DNA from: Epiperipatus broadwayi
Taxonomy: Eukaryota > Onychophora > Udeonychophora > Euonychophora > Peripatidae
Direction: 5' to 3'
NCBI GenBank assembly: GCA_028023455.1
Contig: JAQFVV010006216.1
Coordinates: forward strand, 2,516,445 to 2,580,444
Length of the DNA: 64,000 nucleotides
This document shows positions 34,935-46,644 of this stretch, in pieces; the stretch's first letter is position 1, and the number at the start of each line of letters is the position of its first letter. The position numbers were made by a program, and so were the translations under genes. The notes under the pieces are model-generated. The model was not told where the DNA came from, made no database searches, and saw only the letters and a list, made by a program, of their open reading frames with translations.

Positions 34935-36477
34935 ATTTTTTTTGTTGCTGCTTTGTTTGTTTCAATTCATTTTTAAAAGCAGAAACTTATTTTCTAATAT
35001 ATTAAAATTGAATAAGGAAAAAGAGCCTTGGTTAAAACTTTAATTAAGAGCTAATGAGAGCTAAAGAAATCACCCTGGTGTAAAATTCTAATTAAGATCT
35101 GGCAGGAGATAAAGACTAGGTCTAGTTGGATTTTATCTGGTGGGAAATAACAATTGCATATAAAAGCTCTGTGTTTTTGAATGAGAGGATAGAGAGAACT
35201 TATATTTTTTTCTAATTGTGGAATGCTGATATAATTATATTTTACATTTGCTAATGGTAGGCTGATGACCTATAGATTTTTATATTTCCTCATTGCTGTT
35301 TTTCTTTGCTAATTGCAAAGTCAAGACAGCTAATAGAAGATTGCTAAGTGCTAAATGTCAATGGCTAAAAAAACAATTTGAAAGAAAAATAAATAAACAT
35401 ACTTAAGTCTAACATTAGCGACTATCCATTCATAATGCAGAAACTACTCACCTTAAAGAACCCTATTAAAAGAATGCAGTGCTAAGCCATCTAAGATGAA
35501 CCCCAAAGCTCGGAATTGTGTCATAATAAAATGTCCTAAATGCCTAGTTTGAGACTGATCCTGAAGATTGCCTTTATGCTTCCCAACCAGGCAAATGGTG
35601 ATCTGAGCACACCACTGGAATCAATCAGATGATAAAACTGAAGGTTCAACAGTAACTAAATATTTTGTATTTTAACCAGGGCTGAAATTTCTAAGCTTTA
35701 GACTCAAAGAAAAGAATATGAATATATGATAGGGTTTCTTTAAACCTCTAAATTGTAGATAATTAAATTATTCTTTTATTTTTTTCACTTTGCATGAAAG
35801 TGTATTGTGAGTTAATATTTTATATTCATTGGGGTTTTTTTCCTTTTTATATTATTAACTATTGTTAAAAGCTTTGGCAGATAATAGTAGTTTTCCTTTT
35901 TAGATCACCTACTCCCTTTTATTTTAATTTACTTTAGTTTAATGTGTGTTCGTGTTTCCTGCAAAACATAAATCTTTTGGCTAGCGATTTATCAATTATA
36001 TATTTCTGTTTTTCTTAAGCCATAGAGATTTTTATTTCCTATATTTCAGTTTACGTAAAATCAGAATCTTTTCATTTTGCTTATATGAAGTGCACCTTAA
36101 GAGTCATATTGTAATGCGATCTCTTATGAGTGGTTAAGGAGCATATGACATCCTTGTTTTGTCCTGTTGTTTTATAGGATTAAGGAAAGCTCGCTCTGCA
36201 CTGTTCATAGACTTTCATACAATATAATTTTTATTAAAATATCTAAATAAAGGAAAATAGAAAGTGAAGAGTAGATAAATCAATAGCAGGGAAAATCATT
36301 ATAATCCCCTATAAGTTACGTGAGAAAGCAAAATTATCTGCTGGAGTGTTTAATACCACAATACTCTCATGCACTCTCATACAAAGAAAACTGGAGACTT
36401 TAGGTCAAATTTTGTTTGACTAATATTTTTTTTTAATTTAATAAAATTTAAAAATTATTAATAATTATATATTTGTT
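34935..36477. other. Unassigned DNA with a TATA-like site and a diverged repeat
   Basis: A TATAAAAG word at 35,159-35,166 lies among repeated gctaat words (35,060-35,380), with no clear initiator. At 35,450-35,660 a less AT-rich stretch translates on minus to phrases such as GHFIMTQFRALGF, interrupted by stops. I suspect an old retroelement 3' region but cannot name it. Confidence 0.3.
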
Positions 36478-36735
36478 TTTGGCTGATGTTTGTTTCTGGG
36501 TCCTATCCCTCAATTGTCTGAACAATGTTTAAGATCTCTTTCTCTCTCTGAGTCTAGCTGGAAGCATTTATATTGATCATCATTAACTTTTTGATCACAG
36601 CAAATCAAATTTTCTAGGTCAACAGTGGCCTAGTGGAATCCTCAGTGATAGAAATGAATGTCTGGTGCAATATATATATATATCATAGCTTATGAATATC
36701 TGGTGCAATATATATATATATCATAGCTTACTGAA
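36478..36735 (+). repeat. SINE-like interspersed repeat, copy 2, with duplicated tail
   Basis: Diverged copy of 826-1,042 (gctgatgtttgt, tcaattgtctgaacaa, aagatctctt, gagtctagc, ttgatcacagcaaat, gtggcctagtgg). The tail block gaatgtctggtgcaatatatat...catagctta is present twice in tandem (about 42-bp period, 36,653-36,730). Confidence 0.5.
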
Positions 36736-36922
36736 TATAAAACAATAAAACAAGATTAAGGTTTTCTTAATCCATTTGTATATGCAAATAAGTCAGTTTC
36801 ACATATAAATTGTCTATATGGCATGTCCTGATTAATAGATAGTCAAAAAAATACTACTTAGTTTCAATTTCTGTAATCTCCAAATTTGTGATAGCAAGTG
36901 GAGTCTATTATATTTATTGGGC

Positions 36923-37099
36923 AAAACTCTCTATACATATTGCCACTCAGTATAAGCCAGAGTTGTCAATGCTTGCCAAAAGGCTTGTGCATAAAATCCC
37001 CATCTGGTCCCTACTCATCCTATATCCCCAGACTAATATATAGAGTTTTGCCTGTTTTAATAACAGTTAAGAGCAAGTATAAGAAATGGTGATCATGTG
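36923..37099 (-). mobile_element. Hammerhead-repeat element, short copy with inverted 3' piece
   Basis: A 177-bp insertion flanked by an exact 16-base direct match, attatatttattgggc, at 36,907-36,922 and 37,100-37,115; the last bases could be shared with the element end. The first 110 bases run in one orientation up to ccccagacta, about six bases past the hammerhead cleavage position. The rest (gagttttgcctgttttaataacag...ggtgatcatgtg) is in the opposite orientation, so the copy folds back on itself. The ribozyme core is missing. Confidence 0.8.
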
Positions 37100-37115
37100 A
37101 TTATATTTATTGGGC

Positions 37116-38150
37116 TAAGGAATAAAACATTAAGGCTCTATGCTTACTTCTCTGGAAGGATCACACTTATCTGGCAAGAAGATTAAGAGTAAACTGCCTT
37201 TCTTTTTGAAATAATCAATTCATCTCATTAAATTAATGTTACTATTTAAATCAGATACTATAGAATATTTAAACCCTAACAGATAGAAGATTACATAAAC
37301 TTTCCTTCTTTTTTAATTAATAAAAACAAGATTATAACAACATTAACTGTTATTTAACATATATATATCAAAATTAAAAATAGATTCAAAAACAGTTTTT
37401 GTTTAAGATTTTTCTTTAATCTCTTATAAATAAAAACATATTGGAATTAACTTTTATAATCACATATTTCTTAAAATAAAAATGTTTTTGTCTAAGCAAA
37501 AATAGTTTTCTTTCTTTGTTACATTAAAATTTAAATGTGTGTTAAATTCAGAAATCAAAATATTTATATATAAGAGACCTTTTTATATTCTAAATAATTT
37601 ATAACATTTCAAAATATCAATGAAATTTTATTATTTTACATTATTCCAGGTTTTATCTGAACTTTCATAGAATCAACCTTTATTAGTGCTCATTTCCCTT
37701 TTTTCTGTTAAGTTTTAAATATATATGAGCACATACATACTAACCAATGTTCCATATTATCGGTATTATGAGTCATAACATAGAATCAATCTCATTATAT
37801 ATAAATAATGCATTTTATTTACACCATGCTGCAGAAAAAATTTGTTGTTAATTGAAAGGAGACCTTTGATTCCTCTTGGAAGCCTTAAAGAAATGAAGCA
37901 GAGCAAATTCCTAATGTCCATTCCATATGTTCTTGTCATTGCAGCTGTTATTCATATCTGATTATTCATATAGCATACGAACATGAACATTAGGCGGCAT
38001 GATGAGTTTATTAGATTTTTGTCTCTCAATTTAAAATCAAGAAACACCACAATCTTGTTCTCAGTTGTCCAATAGCTCTTAACTGAAATATGAATTGAGT
38101 TTTCTTGAAGGCAGAATGGCTGGTGTATGAATATTTTTTTTTCTTCTAAT
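37116..38150. other. AT-rich DNA, no gene seen
   Basis: The last 300 bases (37,850-38,150) are somewhat less AT-rich and may be 5' untranslated sequence of the RTE element that starts nearby. No further evidence. Confidence 0.35.
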
Positions 38151-38164
38151 AGATATTTACAATC

Positions 38165-39549
38165 ATGACAGATAAAGAGAAATCATGGTCCTTATTCCCA
38201 GGAGGCTGTAAAGGTGCCAGCCAAGGCAAGTTGGTGGCTGAAGGCAGAAGTACTAAAAATCTCCTGATTGTGGAACAAAGCTGCCATCTGATGGCAAACT
38301 TTTATTTAGATACTTACAGCAGCAGATCACTTTTAAGTAAAGGAAGATTGTAAGAATTAGAAGAACTGTTTAATATTAAATGGGATATTAATGATCTTTG
38401 TGAAGTTTGAAAAAAAGGTGAAGATGCAATTGATTTAAAAAGTAAACATGTATTGTATTATAAAGAAATAAACATTGGAAGTATTCATTATAAATAAAAA
38501 GAGGAAAAACAACATTGTGGAGATTGATGGAGTATCGGAGAGAGTGACAAGATTACTTACTCATCTTAATAGCAGATATCAAATGCAGATAATTCAGATT
38601 TATGCCCCAACAAGTTTTCATTGTGATGTTCTTAAGAAGTAGAGGATTTTATGTACAAAAAGCTTTTGATCAGAGCAAACAACATTTTAAAATTGTCATG
38701 GCAGACTTTATTGCTAGAATCAGTAAACAACTGAAAGATGAAAAGTGCTGTAGGTAAATTTGGTTATGGTGATAGAAATAAGGAGGACAAAGACTTTTGG
38801 AGTTTGCAAAAAAAGAAAAAACTTTATATTGTGAATTCCTTTTTTTTTTTTTTTTTTGAGAAAAATGTTAAACACAAATGGACATAGAAACAAAATGAAG
38901 GTACAACAGAATTGGGTTATAGTTTGATTAACAGAAAATATGTATTTCAAGATTGTAATGTTCTTAATAAATTTGATACAGGAAGGAATTGTCAATTAGT
39001 GAGATTAAAGATAAATGTTAATGCAAAACTAGAGACAAAAATTATTTAAAAAAAGAATATTCATAGTTGATATTCCTAATCTTCAGAAACACTTCTATGA
39101 ATTTAAATGAGAACAGAACTTGCAAATCATTTTCTAATATTAACAGATTTTGAACATGATTCAGTTTTTGAATGAACTCAGTAGGACGATAACTAATACA
39201 CTTTTAAAAACTGCAACAAAGATAGCTGATACAAAAAAGCAGCAATTGGACTAATAAAATTTCTTCTGAAACAAGAAAATTTATGAAGAAAATAAGAATT
39301 GAATATCTTGAATTTTGTAAAATTGTGTGAAAAAGAGTTGATAATGATATAAGAAAGTATAATTGTGAACTAGCAAGAAAAACTATAGAAAAAAATAAAA
39401 GTCTCAAGAGCGCAAAACATTATTTTGGTATTGATAGAAAACTTACTTCTGCAATAAGGAAAAAAGATGAAATTATTAGTAAAAAGAGAGATGACATCAT
39501 GAAATGTTTAAAAGAGTTCTATTAAGAATTATATAGCAATACTGAAGTG
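38165..39549 (+). mobile_element. RTE-type LINE, 5' half: endonuclease and linker (dead copy)
   Basis: The plus-strand translation shows the RTE endonuclease start (SLLSKGRL, then ELEELFNIKWDI, LCEV; 38,310-38,405), the VTRLLTHL and IQIYAPTS block (38,545-38,610), a KFGYGDRN segment followed by KEKLYIVNS (about 38,756-38,840), and TGRNCQLVRLKI near 38,985. The charged linker runs to EFYEELYSN-like sequence at 39,520-39,548. Stops, frameshifts and an expanded T-run at 38,838-38,857 break it. It stops abruptly at ACTGAAGTG; the RT half resumes at about 42,937, so the two pieces look like one element split by insertion. Confidence 0.75.
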
Positions 39550-42500
39550 GTATATTTATTCTGTCATATCCATTTCATCTAAGTATATTTTACGCTCTTT
39601 CTGTGCCAGTTTTAAACCCTTAAAAGTACCTATAGCTGTGAGCATATATATATATGTGTGTGTGTGTGTGTGAACATCAATGTCTATAATCTAATTGTTA
39701 TATATGAATTGCAGCAATATACTTATTTAAAAGTAGCATATAATTTAAAATATAATTTAATTCAGTTTATAAGTCAATTTGTATTTTAAATTGCTTAAAT
39801 CGCGTGTATATATGTATTACATGTAACATCGTCATACTTATATAGTGTCTTATTATTCGATCATTTACTATAATTTTTAAATTTAATTTAAAATAATATA
39901 TAGAGTAAAATCACATCATGCACATCTGTTTTAGGATAGCATGATGATGAAATCTGAAAATTATAAAGACAATAAATGACTATCAAAAATATATTTCATC
40001 TTGCAAATAAAATTTAACCAACCATATCAATTGCTAAAATCTTGTGGGAAAGTAAATGATCAAATCTTGGAAAACATCCTGGTCAAGAAATAATGCAAAA
40101 GATAGGATTTATTATAAAATTTGAAGGTGCTAATTGCTTGTCTTACGAGAAGAAAATTTGTTATTAAAAATATGAGTTAAGGGAAGGTGAGTATAAATAA
40201 GCTAAGTTTTTCCATGTAAAATATACTCTGTAAAAATCTTGGAAGCATCTAACATAATCCATGTCACTTTAAATTTTGATATGGTGGAGTAGGACAGGCA
40301 GGAGTTACTGTTCTTCAAGCCTGGGGAATGGTGATCTCCACCCTATATGCTGAAAGGCATATAGCCATTCTAATGATATCCTGATAATAACCTGCTGCAC
40401 TGATAATTCAACTACAAAAATGCTGCCTATCCAAAGAACAAGAATTGCTACCAAACCCACCACCAAGAAGTGACAGCAGACAAGCTGCTACCAAAATCTA
40501 TAGGTAAAATCCTAAGATCACTGCCAAGAGCTCTAAAATGAACTTGAACTCTTAACTTAAAATCTATAGCTATTATAAAAATAAATGAACATTTGAAGTT
40601 AATTTCTAAAACCTTTATCTGAAGTAAATGCAGAGTCACCCGTAAATATTTGCGTAATTCTCTGTGATATTAAACTTATAAAATCTCTAATGCTACATAT
40701 GTTAAATATAAAATTCATAATTATCTCTTAATTGAAATCTTTCTGTTACTTTTGTGTTTGCGGAGATGCCTATGTGTTTTAATAAATTTTCATTCTTAAT
40801 ATTTTATTTTTCTTATATATGTAATAATATGCCAAATATACCTCAAAACAGTGAGCATAGTAATTTTAGTAATTTTGTATCAAGGATCATCATCATCAAC
40901 CATTATCAATCCACTGCAGGATGAAGGTCTCTCCAAGTTCAATCCATCTCCTCCGATCTTTAGCTTCTCTTCTCCACATCACCCCTGCACACTTTCTTAT
41001 TTCATCCATCCATCTCACATGTGGTCTCTTTCAGGATCTTTTACAATCTCTTGGCATCCAGTTTAAGATTTCAGTTGTCCATCTATTATCATCTCTTCTA
41101 GGAATATGTTCAGCCCAACTCCACTTCAGCCTTTTAATTTTTTCAATGAGGTCAGTAACACTTGTTTGTTATCTTACCCATATATTGTATCAAGGATATC
41201 ATTGTTTATATTTTCGACTTAATAAATATAAAATAACACCTATTTGTCTTAACCTGACTCGCTGTTACAAAATTATATTATTTTAGAATAATATTTGATC
41301 ATGTTGCTATCGTCATACTTATGTAAATTGATTTAGATTTATATTTGTAAATTAGTTATTCTGGTTTGTTATATTCTAATTGTAACTTAGGATTTTAAAA
41401 GTAATTTTATCCAATTAAAAATAATTTTATCCAATGTGGAAACCTAGTCATAGAGATATAGTGTTAAGATATATTTTATAGTTTATAAATAAATTTAATC
41501 CCCTCAAATATATCTTCCCATTCCTTGTAGAACCTGATTAATGATGCAAGTTAGGGGTTTATTAAACAGGATTATTAACTTATTAATATAGCCCTTTTAT
41601 TATAGCATTATAATTGTTTGCTTAATTCATGAATTGGCTTTCATTAGCAATGCAAATATTAGCTGATTATTTAAAGACACAATTATTTTCATTTTTTGTG
41701 GTATTGCCTGTGTGCATTGCGGATGGGAATTTTTGATATATATATTGATAAATTCTTGTCTTGAGGCAGACACCATCCCATTTAGGGGCTACCCTCATCA
41801 TGGTGGACATCAAGTCACACCCAAGAAGTGTATTGTTTGAATACTGGCACCATTCATGAAACTGGGGGGAAAAATCCAAGAGCTTTAAATAAGCCTATCC
41901 AAGTTCCGAACTCATCCTGTTCACATTCTTATTAACTAGTTCATTAGCAAGTCTTTATGTTCTAGATGGACATTGCATCTTATATGTGGAAATAATTGTT
42001 CATCCGCACCGCCACTGCTTTAGTAATATTTAATAAAGTGCTTACAGCAAATTATATATAATGCCAGTTTAGTCCAATTATCGTTAGTATAATATATTGA
42101 TGTTTATCTCAAACCATGCCAATATCTGGTTTGATAGATTCTGATTTGCATCATTCTCAAGCTTTATTACTGAGCTCAAATTTTATTTAATTCAACATAA
42201 ACAGCCACAATATTCACCCTGTATTAACTACATGTGTCACTGGCTAGCACTGTCACCTTATCAGTTGGCAAATCACAACATAGAAATATTATTTAGCATA
42301 TTAATTTTCCATAGGCATAAATTATTCACGGCACATGAACTTATCAAATATATTATAATGAGATTATATACTGTACAACTTTAAGTCAATCTCATTCTGT
42401 TTTATGACACACATACACACTAAATTGATGATATAATTTGATTTCTAGTTGGTAGTAATTTTCTTTTATTTTACTTTAATTTTATTATTATTATTACTAA

Positions 42501-42936
42501 GAAAACTTATTAAAAGTTACCTTGTCTTCTTTATCATTTTACTCATATTCCAATTCCAATTGAATTATTAATTAAATATGATTGATATGCATTATACTTT
42601 AATATTAATATTATTGTAAGTTTAGTATATTATTAGTCTATTTAACCTGTTTATATGTTGCCTGCATGGCTAGTTCCTGGGTTTCATGTATCACCCTGTT
42701 TGGAGCTGGCTCACGAATTAAATTAAGACCTGTGTGTATAAATTAAGATGTGTGTGTAATCTCATAAATGTCATTCATAGGGTGGTAAATCATGGAGCAC
42801 TAGTAAATAGGTTGAAGCTTGGTTGGACCTGGGATCTTCCCATCCCATTCCAATCCAGATCAGTGTATTTTACCTGAATTCTGGGTTTTGTTACATGAAT
42901 GTACAAATCTGATCATTACAATACAAAACAAGAAAA
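39550..42936. mobile_element. 3.4-kb insertion splitting the RTE LINE, identity unknown
   Basis: Its limits are inferred from the RTE reading: the left half ends with LYSNTEV and the right half resumes with (E)VPPITT, which is contiguous in the family. Within it are an inverted RTE tail (40,870-41,200), a (TG)n run at 39,655-39,672, a less AT-rich stretch at 40,250-40,640 and another at 41,670-41,990, whose longest minus frame (70 codons, 41,879-41,667) I do not recognise. No terminal repeats or clear target duplication were found beyond an aagt at both junctions. Confidence 0.45.
40870..41200 (-). mobile_element. RTE LINE 3'-end fragment, 5'-truncated
   Basis: On the minus strand: a QTSVTDLIEKIKRLKWSW-like segment (about 41,180-41,130), RRDDNRWTTEILNW, and a C-terminus ending in a GLNLERPSSCSGL-like segment, before the (GATGAT)n tail at 40,880-40,900. 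This is the standard RTE C-terminus and microsatellite-like tail. It lies in the opposite orientation to the split RTE that surrounds it. Confidence 0.75.
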
Positions 42937-43479
42937 GTACCTCCTATAACTACTATATCTTTCTGAATTTCCCAGGATTTTAAATAGTGAGACATGCAAT
43001 TAAATTTATAAAGAAAGAAAAGCTCCAGGTAATGATAAAATTATAATTGATATCTTAAAAAACCAGGTGAAAAAATAAAAAAATTTTAGTAGAGTTATAT
43101 ACTAAATGTCTAAATGATAAAGATATTCCTGATGATTGGAAGAATGAAATATTAATATTAATATTTTAAAAAGGTGATAAAGAAGATATTAAAAATTACA
43201 GACTTATCAATCTTTTATCAGTTTTATACAATTTTTTTCCCAACATAATTCCAACTCATCTATAGTGTACTTTGGATTTAAACCAACCAAAAGAACAAAC
43301 TGGATTTAAATGATTTTTTTGGACAGTGAATCATATCCAAGTATTGAGAGAAGTTATAAAAAGAAACAATGAATATGAGTGGTGATTATGTTTGGATTTG
43401 TAGATTATGAAAAGGCATTTGATTCTATAAGCACTTCTTCAATAATTAAAGCATTACATCATCAAAGATATTGTCATAT

Positions 43480-43912
43480 TAAAACAGGCAACCCCCCCCC
43501 CAGCCACTCAATGCAAGCCAGATAATCAATAGATGCCAGAAGGCTTGTGCATAAAATCCCTATCTAGTGCCTACTCATCCTATATCCCCAGAATAGTTTC
43601 TAACTTGTAACTTTCATCAGTGAGAAGCCTTGGATCTTAGAGCATTGCATCTAGATCATAGGATCTAATGCAATCCTCCAGCAGTTACCTTTTATCTCTA
43701 CTTAGTTACAAATCTATGAGGCTAAAATTGAAAACACAAGATTTTCGATCCAAACTCATTAGCTTATATAATCATATAAGTCTGAACTCAGTTCAGTACA
43801 CATATATTTTGGTGTCTTTGGTTCTTTAATAACCATAGCTACCACTATCCTATTAGGGATGATTGGTATTAAACCACTAAATATAAGCAAGCATAAAAAA
43901 TGGTGATCATAT
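43480..43912 (-). mobile_element. Hammerhead-repeat element inserted into the RTE LINE
   Basis: A 433-bp copy bounded by an exact 13-bp duplication, gatattgtcatat, at 43,467-43,479 and 43,913-43,925. Removing it restores the LINE reading (QRYCH...MLKYL). Most of it runs with the ribozyme strand on minus. The last 30 or so bases (taagcaagcataaaaaatggtgatcat) are in the opposite orientation, so this copy also ends in an inverted piece. A run of C at 43,492-43,501 replaces part of the usual start. Confidence 0.9.
43577..43635 (-). ncRNA. Hammerhead-like ribozyme, diverged stems
   Basis: The core heptamer CTGATGA and GAAA are kept, but stem II reads AGTTACAAGTT with few pairs, the triplet is TTC in place of GTC, and outer stem I is ATAGGAT facing ATCCAA (one mismatch). 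The copy is decayed. Confidence 0.5.
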
Positions 43913-44905
43913 GATATTGTCATATGCTGAAATATTTATAAAAATGTGACACCAACATTTAGATTACATAATGATACTAAAAAAAAAATTAATACTGAGA
44001 AGGGCATATGACAGGATGACTCCATATCTCCAAAACCTTTTACAGCAATTTTGCAAGAAGTCTTTTGTGGGTTAAAATATGAAGCTAAGGGAATAAAAAT
44101 AAATGAAGATTATTTAAGTCACCTAGATTTTGCAGATGATGTAGTTCTTTGGCAAATAATACCTTAGAGCTTCAGGAAATGTTGCAAGAATTATCAAATG
44201 AAAGTAAGAAAGTAGGATTAAAAATAAAATATTAAAAAGACTACAGTAATGTTCAATGGATTTTCTCAAAAGAAGAAAATAAAGATTGATAATGATGAGT
44301 TAGAAGAAGTTAACAACTATAAATACCTTGATCATATTATTATTACAGATGGAAACATAATGGGTGAAATTAATCATAGAATTAAACTTGGTTAGAGTGC
44401 TTTTGGTAGAAATAACTTAATATTAATAAATATGCATATGTGTTTGAAAAGGAAGGTTTTTAATAAATGTGTATTACCAGTTCTTACTTATGGATCTGAG
44501 ACTTGGACACTTAACAGAAGAGCAATACAGAGGTTTCAGACCACTGAACAAAGTATGGAGAGATGCATGTTAGGAATAACAAAAAGAGATCAAAAATTAA
44601 ATACATGAGTGAAGAAACAAACAGATATTATTGACATCATTGAAAGAATTAGGAGACTGGAGTTGTTCTGGACATGTTGCTAGAAGAGATGATAATAGAT
44701 GGATAGTTGAAATCTTAAACTGAATTCCAAGAGATTATAAAAGACAAAGACAACATGTGAGATGGATGGATGAAATAAGGAAGCATGCCACTAGGATGAT
44801 GTGGAAAAAAGAGGCTAGAAATCAGAAAGGGATTGACTTTCATCCTATAGTAGATCAATAATGGTTAAAAATGAAGATAATGATGATGAATAAAAAATAA
44901 TAATA

Positions 44906-46580
44906 CAGTGTAGTCCGCATCTAAACAGTATGACAACTAAAATAAATTTCAAGTTTTATTTATCTTAGATTTAAAACAAGGTTTCTTCACTTGATATTGA
45001 TAGATAAATAAACATCTGGTCCTACATTTCAACTGAGATTCAATGTCCTAACAAAAATCTGCTTCATGATTGAAATTTAGATCTATCATATTCATTTTTT
45101 TCTTATTTTTTATATACATATTTTTCACCTGAAATGTAAATGACTAAGTTAAAATTGCCTTATAAGAATATTACAAGTTAATTTAAGTGTAAGAAAAAAA
45201 TTATAATGCTTAAAAATATTGAAATATGAAAAAAATGATAAGTAATGGAATGGTTAGTTCCATCATGGCAATGATTGATGTAACATTAAGATGGTTGAAA
45301 AATTCAAGTAGATAAATAATTCATTCTGGCACTATGCCACCCATATATTACCAAAATTTACACACCTTCCAAAATTGTTCTATTTCTCATATTGAAAACA
45401 TGGATCATTATTTGAAATTTCAGAAACTCTTATCACAGAAACCTACATTGTCAATCCATGGAATTCTGTGCCATCAATATGAATTGCAAGATTATGGAAT
45501 GTGAATTGGCAAACATCAGCAATCCATCCTGTTACAAATCAAAAGCTATTTATGAAAATGTAAATCACGTTTCTCAATAGCTGACCATAGCATTACAAAA
45601 GAATTAAAAACATACTATTGCTGCTTTTCTAAAGATAATAAAAAAACAAGGCCAAAGTTAGAACAATTTGATACTAGTGTGCCTAAATAATTGTTTATGA
45701 ATGAATCATCCAGTAACTTCAGTCAATCCAATTTTCATAAGCACAATATTATTAGTAAAATATAATTCCTTTTTTATAACATATTCTCAGTTTTACTAAT
45801 TTGCATATTTATTAACAATGTTAATAAATTGAAGTCTTAACATAATTATTACCAATGCTAAGAAATTGAAATCTTAACAATCATAAAATGGAAAGTGCAA
45901 ATTAATAGTCAATCATTTTAAATAGAATTAATTATCGAATATTTTAACAAATTTTAGTTTTTAGCTATATTACTAAATTAATTAATAACTCATAAAAAAT
46001 TACATCAATTTTTAGAATTGTAAAAGAACAAATTCCAGTACTGTTTATCAAGAAAAAAAAGAAAAACTCAGTTATTATTCACCAGTGTTTGATGACATTT
46101 TAGTTATTTTATCTTAATAATTAATGTACAGCACTTCTTTTCTTCATATTCTAACACCATTTATTGTAAGCTTGAGTTATCTGTGTTTATCAATGGTACT
46201 CTAATTATAGACACTTCTTTCCTTGACTAATAATCACTTAACTTTCAAAGCTTGCTTTATTGTCAAGAGCGTTTCTTCTTTCTGTACTCTAGCCCAACTA
46301 AAAGTTCAGTTTCTTATTAAACTGTTGCTGTAATTTTATTACATTACCAAAATATTTTTTGGTTTTTGCCTTATCAATAAGAGCTTCAAATTCAGCTAAT
46401 TATGAATGAGGCTACTTAAATGTATAGTTCCTGATATGGTGACAATTATATTTAACTACGCAAGCAGATTGGCTAAGATTCAAAACTTTATGGTTTTCTG
46501 AATTTCAAATGAAAAACTTGATAGTATAAATGGAATTAAATCAGTTTTCCAGATGCATCACAACATTGGTTCCAAATTTG
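44906..46580. other. Unassigned DNA
   Basis: At 45,310-45,720 a less AT-rich stretch translates on plus to broken frames with SIADHSITKELKTY and RPKLEQFD words, faintly like the end of a LINE endonuclease; too weak to assign. The rest is AT-rich. Confidence 0.3.
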
Positions 46581-46584
46581 AATA

Positions 46585-46640
46585 CCAAATCCTCACTGAT
46601 AAAAACATAAGCCAGAAATTATACTGGAGAGTAGAACTAA
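46585..46640 (+). ncRNA. Isolated hammerhead-repeat remnant
   Basis: accaaa...cctcactgataaaaacataagccagaaattatactgg aligns with the hammerhead segment of the repeat family (CTGATAA at 46,596-46,602, CCAGAAA, then TAT-AC-TGG). The core carries G8 to A and the cleavage triplet is lost. Only this part of the unit is recognisable, so it is an old copy. Confidence 0.5.
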
Positions 46641-46644
46641 ATTG

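Larger units (their letters stand above)
42937..44905 (+). mobile_element. RTE-type LINE, 3' half: reverse transcriptase and C-terminus (dead copy)
   Basis: In order: KAPGNDKI (43,020), a stop-broken RT block, the palm VDYEKAFDSI (about 43,398), the hammerhead-repeat insertion at 43,480-43,912, then HLDFADDVVL (about 44,120), KYLDHIIITDGN (about 44,320), TYGSETWTLNRR (about 44,490), RDDNRWIVEILN (about 44,690), RWMDEIRKHA (about 44,763) and a tail with aatgatgatga at 44,878-44,890. It is the continuation of the endonuclease half at 38,165-39,549. Several stops and frameshifts are present, so it is not functional. Confidence 0.85.

Noticed and set aside
41667-41879. 70-codon minus frame with a varied composition
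   Set aside because: No motif, splice site or family recognised. It sits in the unknown 3.4-kb insertion and is left unassigned.
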